From NCBI RefSeq assembly GCF_900142365.1, contig NZ_FRAP01000029.1:1-59103 (forward strand): DNA of 59,103 nt, written 5' to 3'. Every line of letters starts with the position of its first letter. The first letter of the stretch is position 1. Under the pieces are notes generated by a model, which saw only the letters and a list, made by a program, of their open reading frames with translations, ran no database searches and was not told the DNA's origin. Source of the stretch: Pseudonocardia thermophila (GTDB lineage Bacteria > Actinomycetota > Actinomycetes > Mycobacteriales > Pseudonocardiaceae). Below, one piece after another: positions 17,064 through 25,947 of the stretch. A program made the position numbers and the translations under genes.

Positions 17064-17441
17064 ATGACCGACTACACGGACCTCGCCAAGCGCTACCTCG
17101 CTGCGTTCAACGAGCCCGACGAGGCGGCGCGCGCCGCGGCGGTGGCGGACCTGTTCACCGCCGACGCGACCTACGTCGATCCGTTGGCCGAGGTCAGCGG
17201 ACACGACGGCATCGCAGGGTTCCTCGCGGCCGCCCGCGAGCAGCTGCCCGGATTCGAGTTCCGCCTCGACGGCGCCGTCGACGGGCACCACCGGCAGGCG
17301 CGGTTCCGCTGGGTCGCCGGGCCGGCCGAGGTCCTCGACGGTGCCGGTGCGCCCCCGGTCGTCGGGTTCGACGTGGTGGTCACCGACGACAGCGGCCGGA
17401 TCCGCAGCGTCTACGGGTTCCTGGACGCCGTACCCGCCTGA
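17064..17441 (+). CDS. SnoaL/NTF2-like domain protein
   Basis: 125 residues. DYTDLAKRYLAAFNEPD opens a cone-shaped NTF2-like fold, with DLFTADATYVDPLAEVSGHDGIAGFL in the place that usually carries the active-site Asp/His residues. Single-domain proteins of this kind include ketosteroid-isomerase-like and polyketide-cyclase-like enzymes as well as non-enzymatic binders. The function is open. It stands alone between MarR and the methyltransferase-like gene. Confidence 0.75.
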   Translation: MTDYTDLAKRYLAAFNEPDEAARAAAVADLFTADATYVDPLAEVSGHDGIAGFLAAAREQLPGFEFRLDGAVDGHHRQARFRWVAGPAEVLDGAGAPPVVGFDVVVTDDSGRIRSVYGFLDAVPA

Positions 17442-17487
17442 CCGGGCTGCCTGGATCGTGTGGCGAACGTGGGTTCCGGGCACGGTC

Positions 17488-18246
17488 ATGGGCTACGTTT
17501 CGCTCGTGCCCGAGACCCACGTTCGCAGCGGTAGGCGGCAGCGGGGGCGCGCCACGAACGACCTGGTGCTGTCGTCGCACGTGGGGGTCAACGCAGACGT
17601 CTTCCCGCAGATCCTGGACCTGTACGTCGAGACGGGCGCGGTCGTCGCGGACGTGACGTACGGGTCGGGTGCGTTCTGGCGCCGGGTCGACCGCCCCGAC
17701 ATCACGCTGCTGGCCACCGACATCACCGACGGCGTGGACTGCCGGGCGCTGCCGTACGCCGACGGATCGATCGACGCGATCGTGATCGATCCGCCGTACA
17801 TGCACACGCCGGGCCAGGGCGCGCACGTGGGTCACCAGAACTTCGAGTCGTACTACCGCAACAACGCCACGCGTCCCGGCTCCGCGAAGTACCACGAGGC
17901 GGTCCTGGAGCTGTACTTCGCCGCCGGCAGGGAGGCGGTGCGGGTGCTGCGGGACGGCGGCATCGCGATCGTCAAGTGCCAGGACGAGGTGTGCGCCAAC
18001 CGCCAGCGGCTCACCCACGTCGAGATCATCAACGAGTACACGAGCTACGGCCTGCAGACCGAGGACCTGTTCGTCGTCACCCGGCCGACGCGGCCGGGGG
18101 TGAGCCGGGTGCTGCGGCAGCGGCACGCCCGCAAGAACCACTCGTACTTCCTGGTCTTCTGGAAGGCGCCGCCGACCCGGCGCTGGCCCGGCCGGCTCGA
18201 TCAACCGGTTCGGCCGAGCGGACCTGCCCGGCGGCAGTCGAACTGA
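17488..18246 (+). CDS. Solitary DNA methyltransferase-like protein (DPPY motif)
   Basis: 252 residues. SAM-binding motif I is probably DVTYGSGAFW (55-64), followed by LATDITDG and the catalytic motif IV DPPY (101-104). The order I then IV and the DPPY motif are those of amino-methyltransferases acting on adenine-N6 or cytosine-N4. There is no obvious target-recognition domain; the middle holds FESYYRNN and EAVRVLRDGGIAIVKCQDE. No restriction endonuclease lies nearby, so it is an orphan. An RNA or protein target cannot be excluded. ATG 17488 is chosen; GTG 17506 is possible. Confidence 0.7.
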   Translation: MGYVSLVPETHVRSGRRQRGRATNDLVLSSHVGVNADVFPQILDLYVETGAVVADVTYGSGAFWRRVDRPDITLLATDITDGVDCRALPYADGSIDAIVIDPPYMHTPGQGAHVGHQNFESYYRNNATRPGSAKYHEAVLELYFAAGREAVRVLRDGGIAIVKCQDEVCANRQRLTHVEIINEYTSYGLQTEDLFVVTRPTRPGVSRVLRQRHARKNHSYFLVFWKAPPTRRWPGRLDQPVRPSGPARRQSN

Positions 18247-18325
18247 TCGATTCCTCCTGCTCGTCCGATCCGTGCCCTACGCTGCGCCGCCCACGGCCGA
18301 GGCAGCAGGCGGACGACGCCGTTCG

Positions 18326-19355
18326 ATGCACCTGATCGGGAGCTATCCGGCGGAGTCCGCCGACGAGGCGGTGCGCGCGATGATCGTCGGTTCCCGCGGC
18401 CGGCTGGCCCACCTCCCCGACGGGGAGACCGGCGACCGGCGCAACTGGGTCGTCGGGACGATCGTGTCCCTGCGCGACCATCCCGAGCCTCGACGTGCGC
18501 CGTGAGGGGAACTGGACCGACTACGACGACCAGCTCAACCTCCGGGTCCGCCGCGGTCGCCGGCTGCGCGGGATCGACCTGGACCTCGGCCACCCCCGGC
18601 ACGCGCAGGAGCTGGACCGGATCGCGCGCGCCGCCGGATGGACCGGGTCCGTCCAGGTGGGCATCCCGAGCGATCTGGACATGGCGTTGTTCACCCTCGG
18701 TCCCACCGGGCCGCTGCGGCACCGCGGCGCCTTCACCGACGCGACGACCCGCCACATCACCGAGATCCGACAGCAGCTCGGCGACCGTGCGGTGTTCCAG
18801 CTGGAGGCACCGGCCGAGCAGGTCGTCGTGATCAAGACACCCGCGGTGCTGCGCGGGTTCACGGCCGCGTGGTGCGGTCGCGGGCTCGCCCGCCTCGCGC
18901 GGCCCTCGCCGGTCGGCACCCGGTTCGGGCTGCACCTGTGCCTGGGCGATCTCGGCCACCGCGCGCTCGCGGGCACGCCGAGCACGGCCCCGCTCGTGAC
19001 GCTGACCAACGCCGTCGCCCGCGCCTGGCCCGCCGGCCGCAGGCTCGAGTTCGTGCACCTGCCGCTGGCGGCCGGCCACCTGCCGCCCACCCTCGACCCG
19101 GCGTTCCACGCCCCGCTCGCCGGGCTGCGGCTGCCCGTCGGCACGCGGGTGGTGGCGGGTTTTCTGCACGAGGAGCTGACCGACGAGCAGTGCGACCAGC
19201 TGCTCGCGACCGTGGAGGACGCGGTCGGCGCCACCGTCGACGTCGCCGCCTCGTGCGGGCTCGGCCGCCGATCGGTCGCGGCCGCAGAGACCACCCTCGC
19301 GCAGGGCGCCCGCCTGTGCTCGCTCCCGGTGTCACCCGAGGCAGAGGCGTTCTGA
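18326..19355 (+). pseudogene. Frameshifted MetE/UroD-fold-like protein
   Basis: The N-terminal piece (MHLIGSYPAES, then GRLAHLPDGETGDRRNW) ends at a stop near 18505. A second frame takes over around 18485-18495 (LDVRREGNWTDYDDQ) and runs to 19355. The two pieces read as one protein of about 340 residues, joined by a one-base shift. The GSYPAES start and the LPDGETGDR segment recall the cobalamin-independent methionine-synthase fold, but the full zinc-binding set is not evident, so the assignment to a MetE-like superfamily is tentative. A sequencing error is possible because both halves are otherwise intact. Confidence 0.6.
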
Positions 19356-19395
19356 ACCCGGTCGGCGCGGCGAGTTGCTCGCGGGCGACCCGGGT

Positions 19396-20229
19396 TCAGC
19401 GGACGCGGCCGTGCTGCGCGCGGGGGTGCGGCTGGGGGCGGCGGGCGACGGTGACCACGCCGGTGATCGCGACGGCGAGGCCGACGACGAACGCCCAGCC
19501 GAAGCCGGGCCGCACCGCGTCGCCGAGCAGCACGATGCCGATGAACCCCGGCACCACGACGTTGGTGACGATGAAGACGGCGGTGATCGTGCCGATGTCG
19601 CCGCGGTTGACGGCTGTCGAGTAGGCGATGATGCCGACCAGCCAGAAGCCGGCGACGAGGTAGAGCGCGGGCTGCGCGAGCAGGGCCGACGGCGAGAAGA
19701 ACTCCGGGCTGATCTCGATGTGCGCGGCCCGGATGGCCAGGGAGGAGCCGCCGAACCCGACCCCGGCCATGATCGCCAGCGGCCAGGCGTGCCGGAACTG
19801 GCGCAGCACGAGCACGAGCACGCCGAGCAGCAGCACCAGCCCGATCAGGACCATGTCGACGAACTGGGACGACGCCCCCGCGTGCTTCTCGCCCGCGCTG
19901 CCCGCCACGAGGACGAGCCCGATGAGGCACGCGGCCACGCCGAGCCGGGTCGCCGTGTCCAGCCGCGCCCCGACGCGGCGGGCGTTGAGCACGGCGGTGA
20001 TGGCGATCGAGCCGCCGACCACTGCCTGCACCGCGAAGACGGGCAGCACGCGCAGCGCCGTGGCCGCACACAGCCAGGAGGACAGGTCGATGAGCAGCCC
20101 GCCGAGGTAGAACGGCTGCACGACGAGCGGCCTGGACTTCGTGACCCGCCGGGCGGCCTCTCCGGCCGCCAGCGCGCCAGCACTGTTCAGGACCATCGCC
20201 AGCACGGCGAACAGGATCCCGATCAGCAC
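19396..20229 (-). CDS. DMT/EamA-superfamily transporter-like membrane protein
   Basis: 277 residues with about nine hydrophobic helices, starting MLIGILFAVLAMVLNSAG and containing a two-fold repeat of the drug/metabolite transporter kind. The C-terminus is basic (RRPQPHPRAQHGR). GTG 20229. Substrate unknown; other multi-helix families are possible. No partner gene lies close by. Confidence 0.75.
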   Translation of the reverse strand: MLIGILFAVLAMVLNSAGALAAGEAARRVTKSRPLVVQPFYLGGLLIDLSSWLCAATALRVLPVFAVQAVVGGSIAITAVLNARRVGARLDTATRLGVAACLIGLVLVAGSAGEKHAGASSQFVDMVLIGLVLLLGVLVLVLRQFRHAWPLAIMAGVGFGGSSLAIRAAHIEISPEFFSPSALLAQPALYLVAGFWLVGIIAYSTAVNRGDIGTITAVFIVTNVVVPGFIGIVLLGDAVRPGFGWAFVVGLAVAITGVVTVARRPQPHPRAQHGRVR

Positions 20230-20305
20230 CCCGTCAGCATGCCTGCCGCGCGCTCGCGATGGTGGACCGACCCGCCTTTCGCGCCGATAACGATGCGTGC
20301 GCGGG

Positions 20306-20725
20306 TCAGTGGTGGACGCGGTCCGGGGCCGGTTCCGCCGTCGCCTGCGTCGGGATCTGCGAGGCGGCGGGCTCCTGCGGCCGCGCCGGCAGGGCTGCGG
20401 ACGGCAGCTCGAAGAAGCCGCTCATGAGCCCGGGGGTGAGGTACACCGTGCCCTCCGGGTCGAGGGCGCGGGCCCGCGCCGCCGCTTCCTCCCGCTCCTG
20501 CTCCTCGCGGGCCTGCTGCGCTGCCCGCCGCCGTTCCCACCACGCCGCCACCACCACGATCAGCAGCGTGGCGACGATCAACGGCAGCCCGATCAGCAGC
20601 GCCAGCCACCCGAAACCGAGCAGCGCGAACGCGACCGCGGCCACCTCCATGCCCAGGACGAGCGCTCCCATGCGCAACATCGCGTGCCAGCCTCCCCCGA
20701 CGAACAGCTCCCCGCGTTCTGTCAC
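20306..20725 (-). CDS. Small membrane protein with basic coiled tail
   Basis: 139 residues from GTG 20725. Two hydrophobic stretches (about residues 18-65) are followed by a charged helical region (ERRRAAQQAREEQEREEAAA) likely to form a short coiled coil, and a polar tail ending RVHH. I do not recognise it. It lies just downstream (77 bp) of the DMT transporter start and is on the same strand. The start could be further upstream, but the added residues look non-native. Confidence 0.5.
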   Translation of the reverse strand: MTERGELFVGGGWHAMLRMGALVLGMEVAAVAFALLGFGWLALLIGLPLIVATLLIVVVAAWWERRRAAQQAREEQEREEAAARARALDPEGTVYLTPGLMSGFFELPSAALPARPQEPAASQIPTQATAEPAPDRVHH

Positions 20726-20885
20726 CGACTCATCGGTGCAGGATCCATGATCGTCACATCTCGGTGGCCCATCGTGGCCGATCCGATGCGGAACGTATGC
20801 CTCCTGTTCAGGCTCCGCGCACGACCGGCGCCTCGGCCCCACCGGCGGGCCGGGTCACCGGGCCGGACGCCGACCCGACGCTCCA

Positions 20886-22841
20886 CTACCCCGACGCTGC
20901 CTCACTCGACGCACCACCACCCGACGAACCCGACTCAGCCTCCGAGCTCCCGCCCGCGCTGCTGCCCTGGGGCGGTTCGGAGTTGTTCGCCCCGGAGTTC
21001 GGTGGGCTCTCCGTCTGCGGCGCGGTGGTCGGTGGCGGCTGGTTCGTCGTCGGCGAGCTCGGCCGGCTCGTCACCGGGGGCGGCGGCGCCTGGGTCTGCG
21101 GCGCGGTCGTCCGGCCCGGGGTGCGCGTCGGCTGCTCGGTGGGCTGCTGCTCCGCGGTGGTCGTCGCCGCACCCGAATCCCCTGCCGTGGTCTCCGGGCT
21201 CGCGTTCGAGGTGCGGTTCATCCCCCAGATCAGCACCCCGGCGATGATCGCGGCCGCGGCCAGCACCCCGCCGACGCCGAGCAGCAGCCCGGTCGGCCGG
21301 TCGCTGCGGCGGCCGTCGTAGTCGTCGTAGTCGAGGCCGCCGTAGCGCTGGCCGTAGTCGTAGTCCGCGTCGTCCCAGTCGGGTTCCGGTTCGGGCCGCC
21401 GCTGCGGCCGCACGGGCTCGGCGCCGCCGGAGTACAGCGCGTTGGCCGGCTCGTGCACGGGTCGCTGCGGCGGTGCGGGGGGCACGTCCCGGCGCGGCGG
21501 GGTGGGCGGCGGCTGCCAGGCCTGCGGCGGCGGGCCGAGCGGCGCTGCCGTCGGCGGCTGGTTCTGCGGCACACCCGGGCCGGCCGGTCGCGGCGGCGGC
21601 GCCGGCGCAGCGGCTCCGGCAGGCCGGACACCACCGGGAGCAGCGGCCGCGGCGGCCCCGGCGGCCCCGGCGATCGCACCCGCGGCGGCCCCGGCCCCGA
21701 GCCCCGCCGCGCCACCCGGGCGCTGCCCGCCGGTCCCCGGCGCGGGCGACGCGGCCGGTCGCGGGGTGATCGCGAGCGCCGCGCCCTTCGGGATGGCGTT
21801 CTTGGGGTCCGCGTCGACGGCGACGGGCCGGCCGAGCTGCTCCGACACCAGCTGCCCGACCAGCGGGATCCGCGACGAACCACCGACCAGCAGGACCGCG
21901 GTGAGCTGCTCCGGGGACAGACCCGCAGACTGGATCGCGCGGCGCAGCGCCGCCACCGTGTCCTCGATCTGCGGGCGGATCATGGCCTCGAACTCGCTGC
22001 GGTGCAGCCGCACCGAGCCTCGTGAACCGGGCAGCAGCACCGGGATCGAGACCTCGGTGTCGCTGGAGAGCGCCTCCTTCGCCTCCGTGCATTCCCGGCG
22101 GATCTGCGCGACCGCCGACAGCACAGCCGGATCGTCCTCGTCCAGCTCGGCGAACGCCTCCGGCAACCCCTCCCGGACGTGGTCGAACACGACCTGGTCG
22201 AAGTCGATGCCGCCGAGCCGCTCCAGCCCCTCCGGCCGGCCGAGCAGCCCGAACCCGGACGGGCCGGCGTCGTCGGCCTTGCGCACGACGGCCGCGTCGA
22301 ACGTGCCGCCGCCGAGGTCGTACACGGCGATGGTCGACCCGGTGGCCACCCGCTCCGACGCGGCGTACGACAGCGCGGCAGCCTGCGGCTCCGCCAGGAA
22401 CGTCACGGTGAGGCCCTGCGCCCCCAGCGCCTTGGCGAACAGCTCCTTCTTGTGCGGGCCCCAGGAGGCGGGATGGGTGATCGCGATGGCGTCGGCGGGG
22501 CCGCCCTCCCGCTCGGCCACCCGGTCGACGACCCAGCGGACCAGCCGGGCCGAGAGTTCCTCGGGCGCCCAGGCCCGGCCGCCGGCGAAGATCGGCGTCG
22601 GGTCCCCGATGCGGCGCTTGAACTGGCGGACCACCCGGTCCGGGTCGGTCACGGCGCGCCGCTCGGCGGCCTCCCCGACCACGACGGTGCCGTCGGCCGC
22701 GATGAACAGGACCGACGGAACGGTGGCGCCGCGCGTGCCGAGGGTGACGGTCTCGGGCTCGGACCAGCCCTGACCCGTGGACCGGCACACCGCGGCCGCG
22801 GTGTACGTGGTGCCCACGTCGATCCCGAGCCGGTAACTCAT
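20886..22841 (-). CDS. Membrane-anchored Hsp70-family protein
   Basis: 651 residues. An Hsp70-type ATPase domain fills residues 1 to about 370 (GIDVGTTYTAAAV at the start, YDLGGGTFDAAVV phosphate-binding loop, LLVGGSSRIPLVG). Instead of the usual substrate-binding domain there is an Ala/Gly/Pro-rich linker (about 370-510), one membrane helix (about 514-538) and a Thr/Ser/Pro-rich tail of about 110 residues. It probably works as an ATP-driven device at the membrane. It is divergent from the first IniB-like gene across 273 bp. The pairing Hsp70 plus Ini-type genes is the central feature of this window. Confidence 0.88.
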   Translation of the reverse strand: MSYRLGIDVGTTYTAAAVCRSTGQGWSEPETVTLGTRGATVPSVLFIAADGTVVVGEAAERRAVTDPDRVVRQFKRRIGDPTPIFAGGRAWAPEELSARLVRWVVDRVAEREGGPADAIAITHPASWGPHKKELFAKALGAQGLTVTFLAEPQAAALSYAASERVATGSTIAVYDLGGGTFDAAVVRKADDAGPSGFGLLGRPEGLERLGGIDFDQVVFDHVREGLPEAFAELDEDDPAVLSAVAQIRRECTEAKEALSSDTEVSIPVLLPGSRGSVRLHRSEFEAMIRPQIEDTVAALRRAIQSAGLSPEQLTAVLLVGGSSRIPLVGQLVSEQLGRPVAVDADPKNAIPKGAALAITPRPAASPAPGTGGQRPGGAAGLGAGAAAGAIAGAAGAAAAAAPGGVRPAGAAAPAPPPRPAGPGVPQNQPPTAAPLGPPPQAWQPPPTPPRRDVPPAPPQRPVHEPANALYSGGAEPVRPQRRPEPEPDWDDADYDYGQRYGGLDYDDYDGRRSDRPTGLLLGVGGVLAAAAIIAGVLIWGMNRTSNASPETTAGDSGAATTTAEQQPTEQPTRTPGRTTAPQTQAPPPPVTSRPSSPTTNQPPPTTAPQTESPPNSGANNSEPPQGSSAGGSSEAESGSSGGGASSEAASG

Positions 22842-23007
22842 CCGCCATCCCTTCGCGTGCGTGCTCCCCCACGGCGCCCAGCGCACGGACCACCCTCACA
22901 GGCAGTATGGCGCCCGGCCGCGACGCTCCGCGCCCGTGGTCCGGGCCCGACCCACCCCCGATCCCCTATCGCCACCCGCGGATCCCCCAACGGCTCCCTA
23001 CGGGTTG

Positions 23008-23789
23008 GTGGGTGTTCCCCGATGGTTCGTGGCTGTGTGGGCTCTACGTTTTTGGTCGAGGCCGGAGTTGATGGTCCGGCAGCTGTCTTGAACCCGAGCA
23101 GGGAGTGACCCGAGATGACCACGTCGACGACGCTGATCGAACTGATTCTGAGCTTGCTGCGGGACCCGGCTCAGCGGGCTGCGTTCCGGGAGGATCCGGA
23201 GGGTTTCCTGGCGTCGTGCGGGAACTTCACGGTGGAGGATGTGAAGGACGCGATCGATCTGGCGGATGTGCGGGACTCGCACGGCAACCACATCCATGTT
23301 CCGCCGGCGCCGCACCCGAAGCCGCATCCGGGCGAGTCGGACCACGAGGCTGCGGTTCGGTACCTGAACACCTACATCACGAACAACTACATCGACGATC
23401 GGGACATCACGAACATCGTCAACCAGGAGATCGACAACCGGGGTGGCCGGTTCGAGCAGGACATCGACTTCGTGTCGAACTCCGGTGACGGTGCGGTGGT
23501 GGCCGGTGAGGACATCGAGGACTCGACGGTCGTCACGGGCGACAACAACCAGATCGGTGACGGCAATGTTCAGGGCAGTGGGAACGTCGTCGGTGACGGC
23601 AACCAGGCTGTGACCGGGGATGACAACGCCACGAGCTTCGGTTCGGGGGATGTGAGCACGGTGGGTGGCTCGGTGTCGGTGGGCCCGGGTGGGGCTTACT
23701 CCGGCACGGGCAACGCGACCGCCGACAACGACGATGAGTCGATCAACGACTCGTTCAACACGACCACCAACACCACGGTCGAGGACTCG
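23008..23789 (+). repeat. Direct repeat copy 1 (782 bp): upstream region plus 225 codons of an IniB-like gene
   Basis: I find no mismatch to 24899-25680 over the whole 782 bp. Outside these coordinates the sequences diverge at once (23007 versus 24898; 23790 versus 25681). The copy includes about 107 bp of upstream sequence, a probable TACGTT -10 element (about 23051-23063), the ribosome-binding site and codons 1-225. Confidence 0.9.
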
Positions 23790-23915
23790 TTCAACTCCTC
23801 CACCTCCGTGTCGACCGACGACGACGTCAACTACTCGTCGACCTCGTACACCGACAGCAGCACCAACACGCACACCGAGACCACCATCGAGGACTCGTAC
23901 AACTTCGACGCCTGA
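23115..23915 (+). CDS. IniB-domain protein 1 (repeat copy 1)
   Basis: 266 residues. The N-terminal 55 residues (LIELILSLLRDPAQRAAFRED, then GNFTVEDVKDAIDLADVRDS) form the IniB N-terminal helical domain. A His/Pro linker follows, then residues 90-265 rich in Asn, Asp, Ser, Thr and Gly with short repeating turns (VVTGDNNQIGDGNVQGSG). Such spacing suggests a beta-solenoid or an intrinsically disordered polar surface layer. One Cys only; no signal peptide or membrane helix. Codons use more A/T in third position than neighbouring genes. IniB in mycobacteria belongs to an operon induced by cell-wall inhibitors; its biochemical role is unknown. AGGGAG lies 9 nt upstream of ATG 23115. Confidence 0.82.
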   Translation: MTTSTTLIELILSLLRDPAQRAAFREDPEGFLASCGNFTVEDVKDAIDLADVRDSHGNHIHVPPAPHPKPHPGESDHEAAVRYLNTYITNNYIDDRDITNIVNQEIDNRGGRFEQDIDFVSNSGDGAVVAGEDIEDSTVVTGDNNQIGDGNVQGSGNVVGDGNQAVTGDDNATSFGSGDVSTVGGSVSVGPGGAYSGTGNATADNDDESINDSFNTTTNTTVEDSFNSSTSVSTDDDVNYSSTSYTDSSTNTHTETTIEDSYNFDA

Positions 23916-23963
23916 CCTCGATCTCTCCTGCGACGACGTCGATCCTCACCGGGTGCTCTCGAC

Positions 23964-23989
23964 CGCCCCGCCGCAGGCGCGGCGGGGCG
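23964..23989. terminator. 11-bp GC-rich hairpin after IniB-domain gene 1
   Basis: Arms 23964-23974 (CGCCCCGCCGC) and 23979-23989 with a 4-nt loop. It lies 49 bp past the first IniB-like stop and just before the second gene; it has no T-tract. It may reduce read-through, so the genes need not be strictly cotranscribed. Confidence 0.5.
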
Positions 23990-24018
23990 TCGGCGCCCCA
24001 TGATCCCCGGAGACCGCC

Positions 24019-24651
24019 ATGGCCGAGCCACTCTCGCTGCTGGAGTTCGTGCAGCGCCTCGCGGGTGACGACGACCTGCGTGCGGACTTCGCCGCCGATC
24101 CGCACGGCGTCCTCGCCGACCACGGCCTGGACGGTCTCGCCCCCGAGGACGTGCGGGACGCGCTGATGCTCGTCGAGGACACCCGCACGGTCGAGTACCG
24201 ACCCGACCACGTCACCGAACCCGGGCCGGACCTCGATCCGGCCGCAGGCCCGGACGCGGTCGTGCGCTGGTTCGCCGACTACGCGGGACTACCCACCGAG
24301 CCGGCGCCGCTCACCGTCGACGTCGCGGACGACATCGACGACCTCGACCTGCCCCCGGCCGGGCGCGGCGAGTTCGATCCCCTGGCGGACGAGGTCGACG
24401 ACTTCTCCGGCTACTCCGCCGGGTCCCCGTACGACGACGGGTTCGGTCACGGCGTCGGCCCGGGCCTGCCGGGCGCCGACGAGTTCGACCCGGTGCTCGC
24501 CGACCCGGACGCGCCGGTCGCCGATCCGGTGTTCGACGAGCCGTTCGACGAGTTCGACGCCGAGCCCCACACCGAGCTCGACACCGCGCCCGACACCGAA
24601 GCCGAGCCGAACGGGTTCACCCCGGCCGACGATCTCGGCCCGCACGCCTGA
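24019..24651 (+). CDS. IniB-domain protein 2 (divergent, acidic)
   Basis: 210 residues. Same N-terminal domain (LSLLEFVQRLAGDDDLRADFAADPHGVLADHGL, then DVRDALMLVEDTR), but the rest is Asp/Pro/Glu-rich and very acidic without the GDNN turns of proteins 1 and 3. Codon use is high-GC like the rest of the genome. It sits between the two long direct repeats, so it was not swept by the recent duplication or gene conversion. It may be an adapter rather than a solenoid-forming member. Confidence 0.75.
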   Translation: MAEPLSLLEFVQRLAGDDDLRADFAADPHGVLADHGLDGLAPEDVRDALMLVEDTRTVEYRPDHVTEPGPDLDPAAGPDAVVRWFADYAGLPTEPAPLTVDVADDIDDLDLPPAGRGEFDPLADEVDDFSGYSAGSPYDDGFGHGVGPGLPGADEFDPVLADPDAPVADPVFDEPFDEFDAEPHTELDTAPDTEAEPNGFTPADDLGPHA

Positions 24652-24672
24652 TCCGCATTCCGCGAATACGTC

Positions 24673-24701
24673 GTCAGCCCCGCCTCCCGCGCGGGGCTGA
24701 C
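24673..24701. terminator. Hairpin after IniB-domain gene 2
   Basis: GTCAGCCCCGC (24673-24683) pairs with 24691-24701, with a 7-nt loop. It lies 22 bp after the stop of the second IniB-like gene and about 200 bp before the repeat upstream region of the third. The remaining interval 24702-24898 shows nothing recognisable. Confidence 0.5.
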
Positions 24702-24898
24702 CTGTGTCTGCGCCGTTCGTGTCTGCGCAGTTTCTGCGTCGCTCCGCGCCGCCACCTCTTCGACGGTGTCCCTCGACCGGGCGAAACCTGCACCGTCCGG
24801 CCTGGACGGCCCGCCGTTGCCCGATCGGGGGGTGGGCCTCACCCCCGGCCTCCCCCTACATTTCCCTCGGCGATCCCCGTACGCGGCGGACCAGGACT

Positions 24899-25680
24899 GT
24901 GGGTGTTCCCCGATGGTTCGTGGCTGTGTGGGCTCTACGTTTTTGGTCGAGGCCGGAGTTGATGGTCCGGCAGCTGTCTTGAACCCGAGCAGGGAGTGAC
25001 CCGAGATGACCACGTCGACGACGCTGATCGAACTGATTCTGAGCTTGCTGCGGGACCCGGCTCAGCGGGCTGCGTTCCGGGAGGATCCGGAGGGTTTCCT
25101 GGCGTCGTGCGGGAACTTCACGGTGGAGGATGTGAAGGACGCGATCGATCTGGCGGATGTGCGGGACTCGCACGGCAACCACATCCATGTTCCGCCGGCG
25201 CCGCACCCGAAGCCGCATCCGGGCGAGTCGGACCACGAGGCTGCGGTTCGGTACCTGAACACCTACATCACGAACAACTACATCGACGATCGGGACATCA
25301 CGAACATCGTCAACCAGGAGATCGACAACCGGGGTGGCCGGTTCGAGCAGGACATCGACTTCGTGTCGAACTCCGGTGACGGTGCGGTGGTGGCCGGTGA
25401 GGACATCGAGGACTCGACGGTCGTCACGGGCGACAACAACCAGATCGGTGACGGCAATGTTCAGGGCAGTGGGAACGTCGTCGGTGACGGCAACCAGGCT
25501 GTGACCGGGGATGACAACGCCACGAGCTTCGGTTCGGGGGATGTGAGCACGGTGGGTGGCTCGGTGTCGGTGGGCCCGGGTGGGGCTTACTCCGGCACGG
25601 GCAACGCGACCGCCGACAACGACGATGAGTCGATCAACGACTCGTTCAACACGACCACCAACACCACGGTCGAGGACTCG
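24899..25680 (+). repeat. Direct repeat copy 2 (782 bp)
   Basis: No mismatch found to 23008-23789 in the same orientation, offset 1891 bp. It carries its own complete set of promoter-proximal sequence, ribosome-binding site and 225 codons. The unit between the copies (24019-24651) is a different IniB paralogue. Either a recent duplication or ongoing gene conversion would explain the absence of even silent changes. Confidence 0.9.
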
Positions 25681-25803
25681 AACAACACGAGCAGCGCCTA
25701 CACCTCGGACAACGACGTCGACTACAGCTCGACCGTCATCACCGACGACAGCACCAACACGCACAACGAGACCACCATCGAGGACTCGTTCAACATCGAC
25801 TGA
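25006..25803 (+). CDS. IniB-domain protein 3 (repeat copy 2)
   Basis: 265 residues, the same as protein 1 over residues 1-225, then differing in the last 40. It ends ...STNTHNETTIEDSFNID where protein 1 ends ...STNTHTETTIEDSYNFDA, so the tails are alignable paralogous sequences. The Asn/Asp/Ser-rich pattern continues to the C-terminus. It is followed by the dynamin genes after 145 bp containing a hairpin. If the operon is read from the copy-2 upstream region, this is the promoter-proximal IniB of the dynamin genes. Confidence 0.82.
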   Translation: MTTSTTLIELILSLLRDPAQRAAFREDPEGFLASCGNFTVEDVKDAIDLADVRDSHGNHIHVPPAPHPKPHPGESDHEAAVRYLNTYITNNYIDDRDITNIVNQEIDNRGGRFEQDIDFVSNSGDGAVVAGEDIEDSTVVTGDNNQIGDGNVQGSGNVVGDGNQAVTGDDNATSFGSGDVSTVGGSVSVGPGGAYSGTGNATADNDDESINDSFNTTTNTTVEDSNNTSSAYTSDNDVDYSSTVITDDSTNTHNETTIEDSFNID

Positions 25804-25846
25804 TCCGCACCGCCGACCCCGGAGTAGCCTCCGGGTGATGCGACCG

Positions 25847-25895
25847 CCGGCCCTGCCACCCACCGGGTCCCGCCCGGGGGTGTGGCGGGGCCGGT
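25847..25895. terminator. Imperfect hairpin between the third IniB gene and the dynamin gene
   Basis: CCGGCCCTGCCACCC (left) pairs with about four-fifths of GTGTGGCGGGGCCGG (right), with a GGGTCCCGCCC-type top that can also fold. It could be a partial terminator limiting expression of the dynamin genes relative to IniB protein 3. Confidence 0.35.
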
Positions 25896-25947
25896 GTCGT
25901 TGTGTGCGGGACGGCGTGCGTCGTTGACTGAGGGAGGGAAGTCCGTC

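Noticed and set aside
23008..25680. Insertion sequence explaining the 782-bp repeat
   Set aside because: No transposase, terminal inverted repeats or target duplication; the repeat is made of IniB control and coding sequence.
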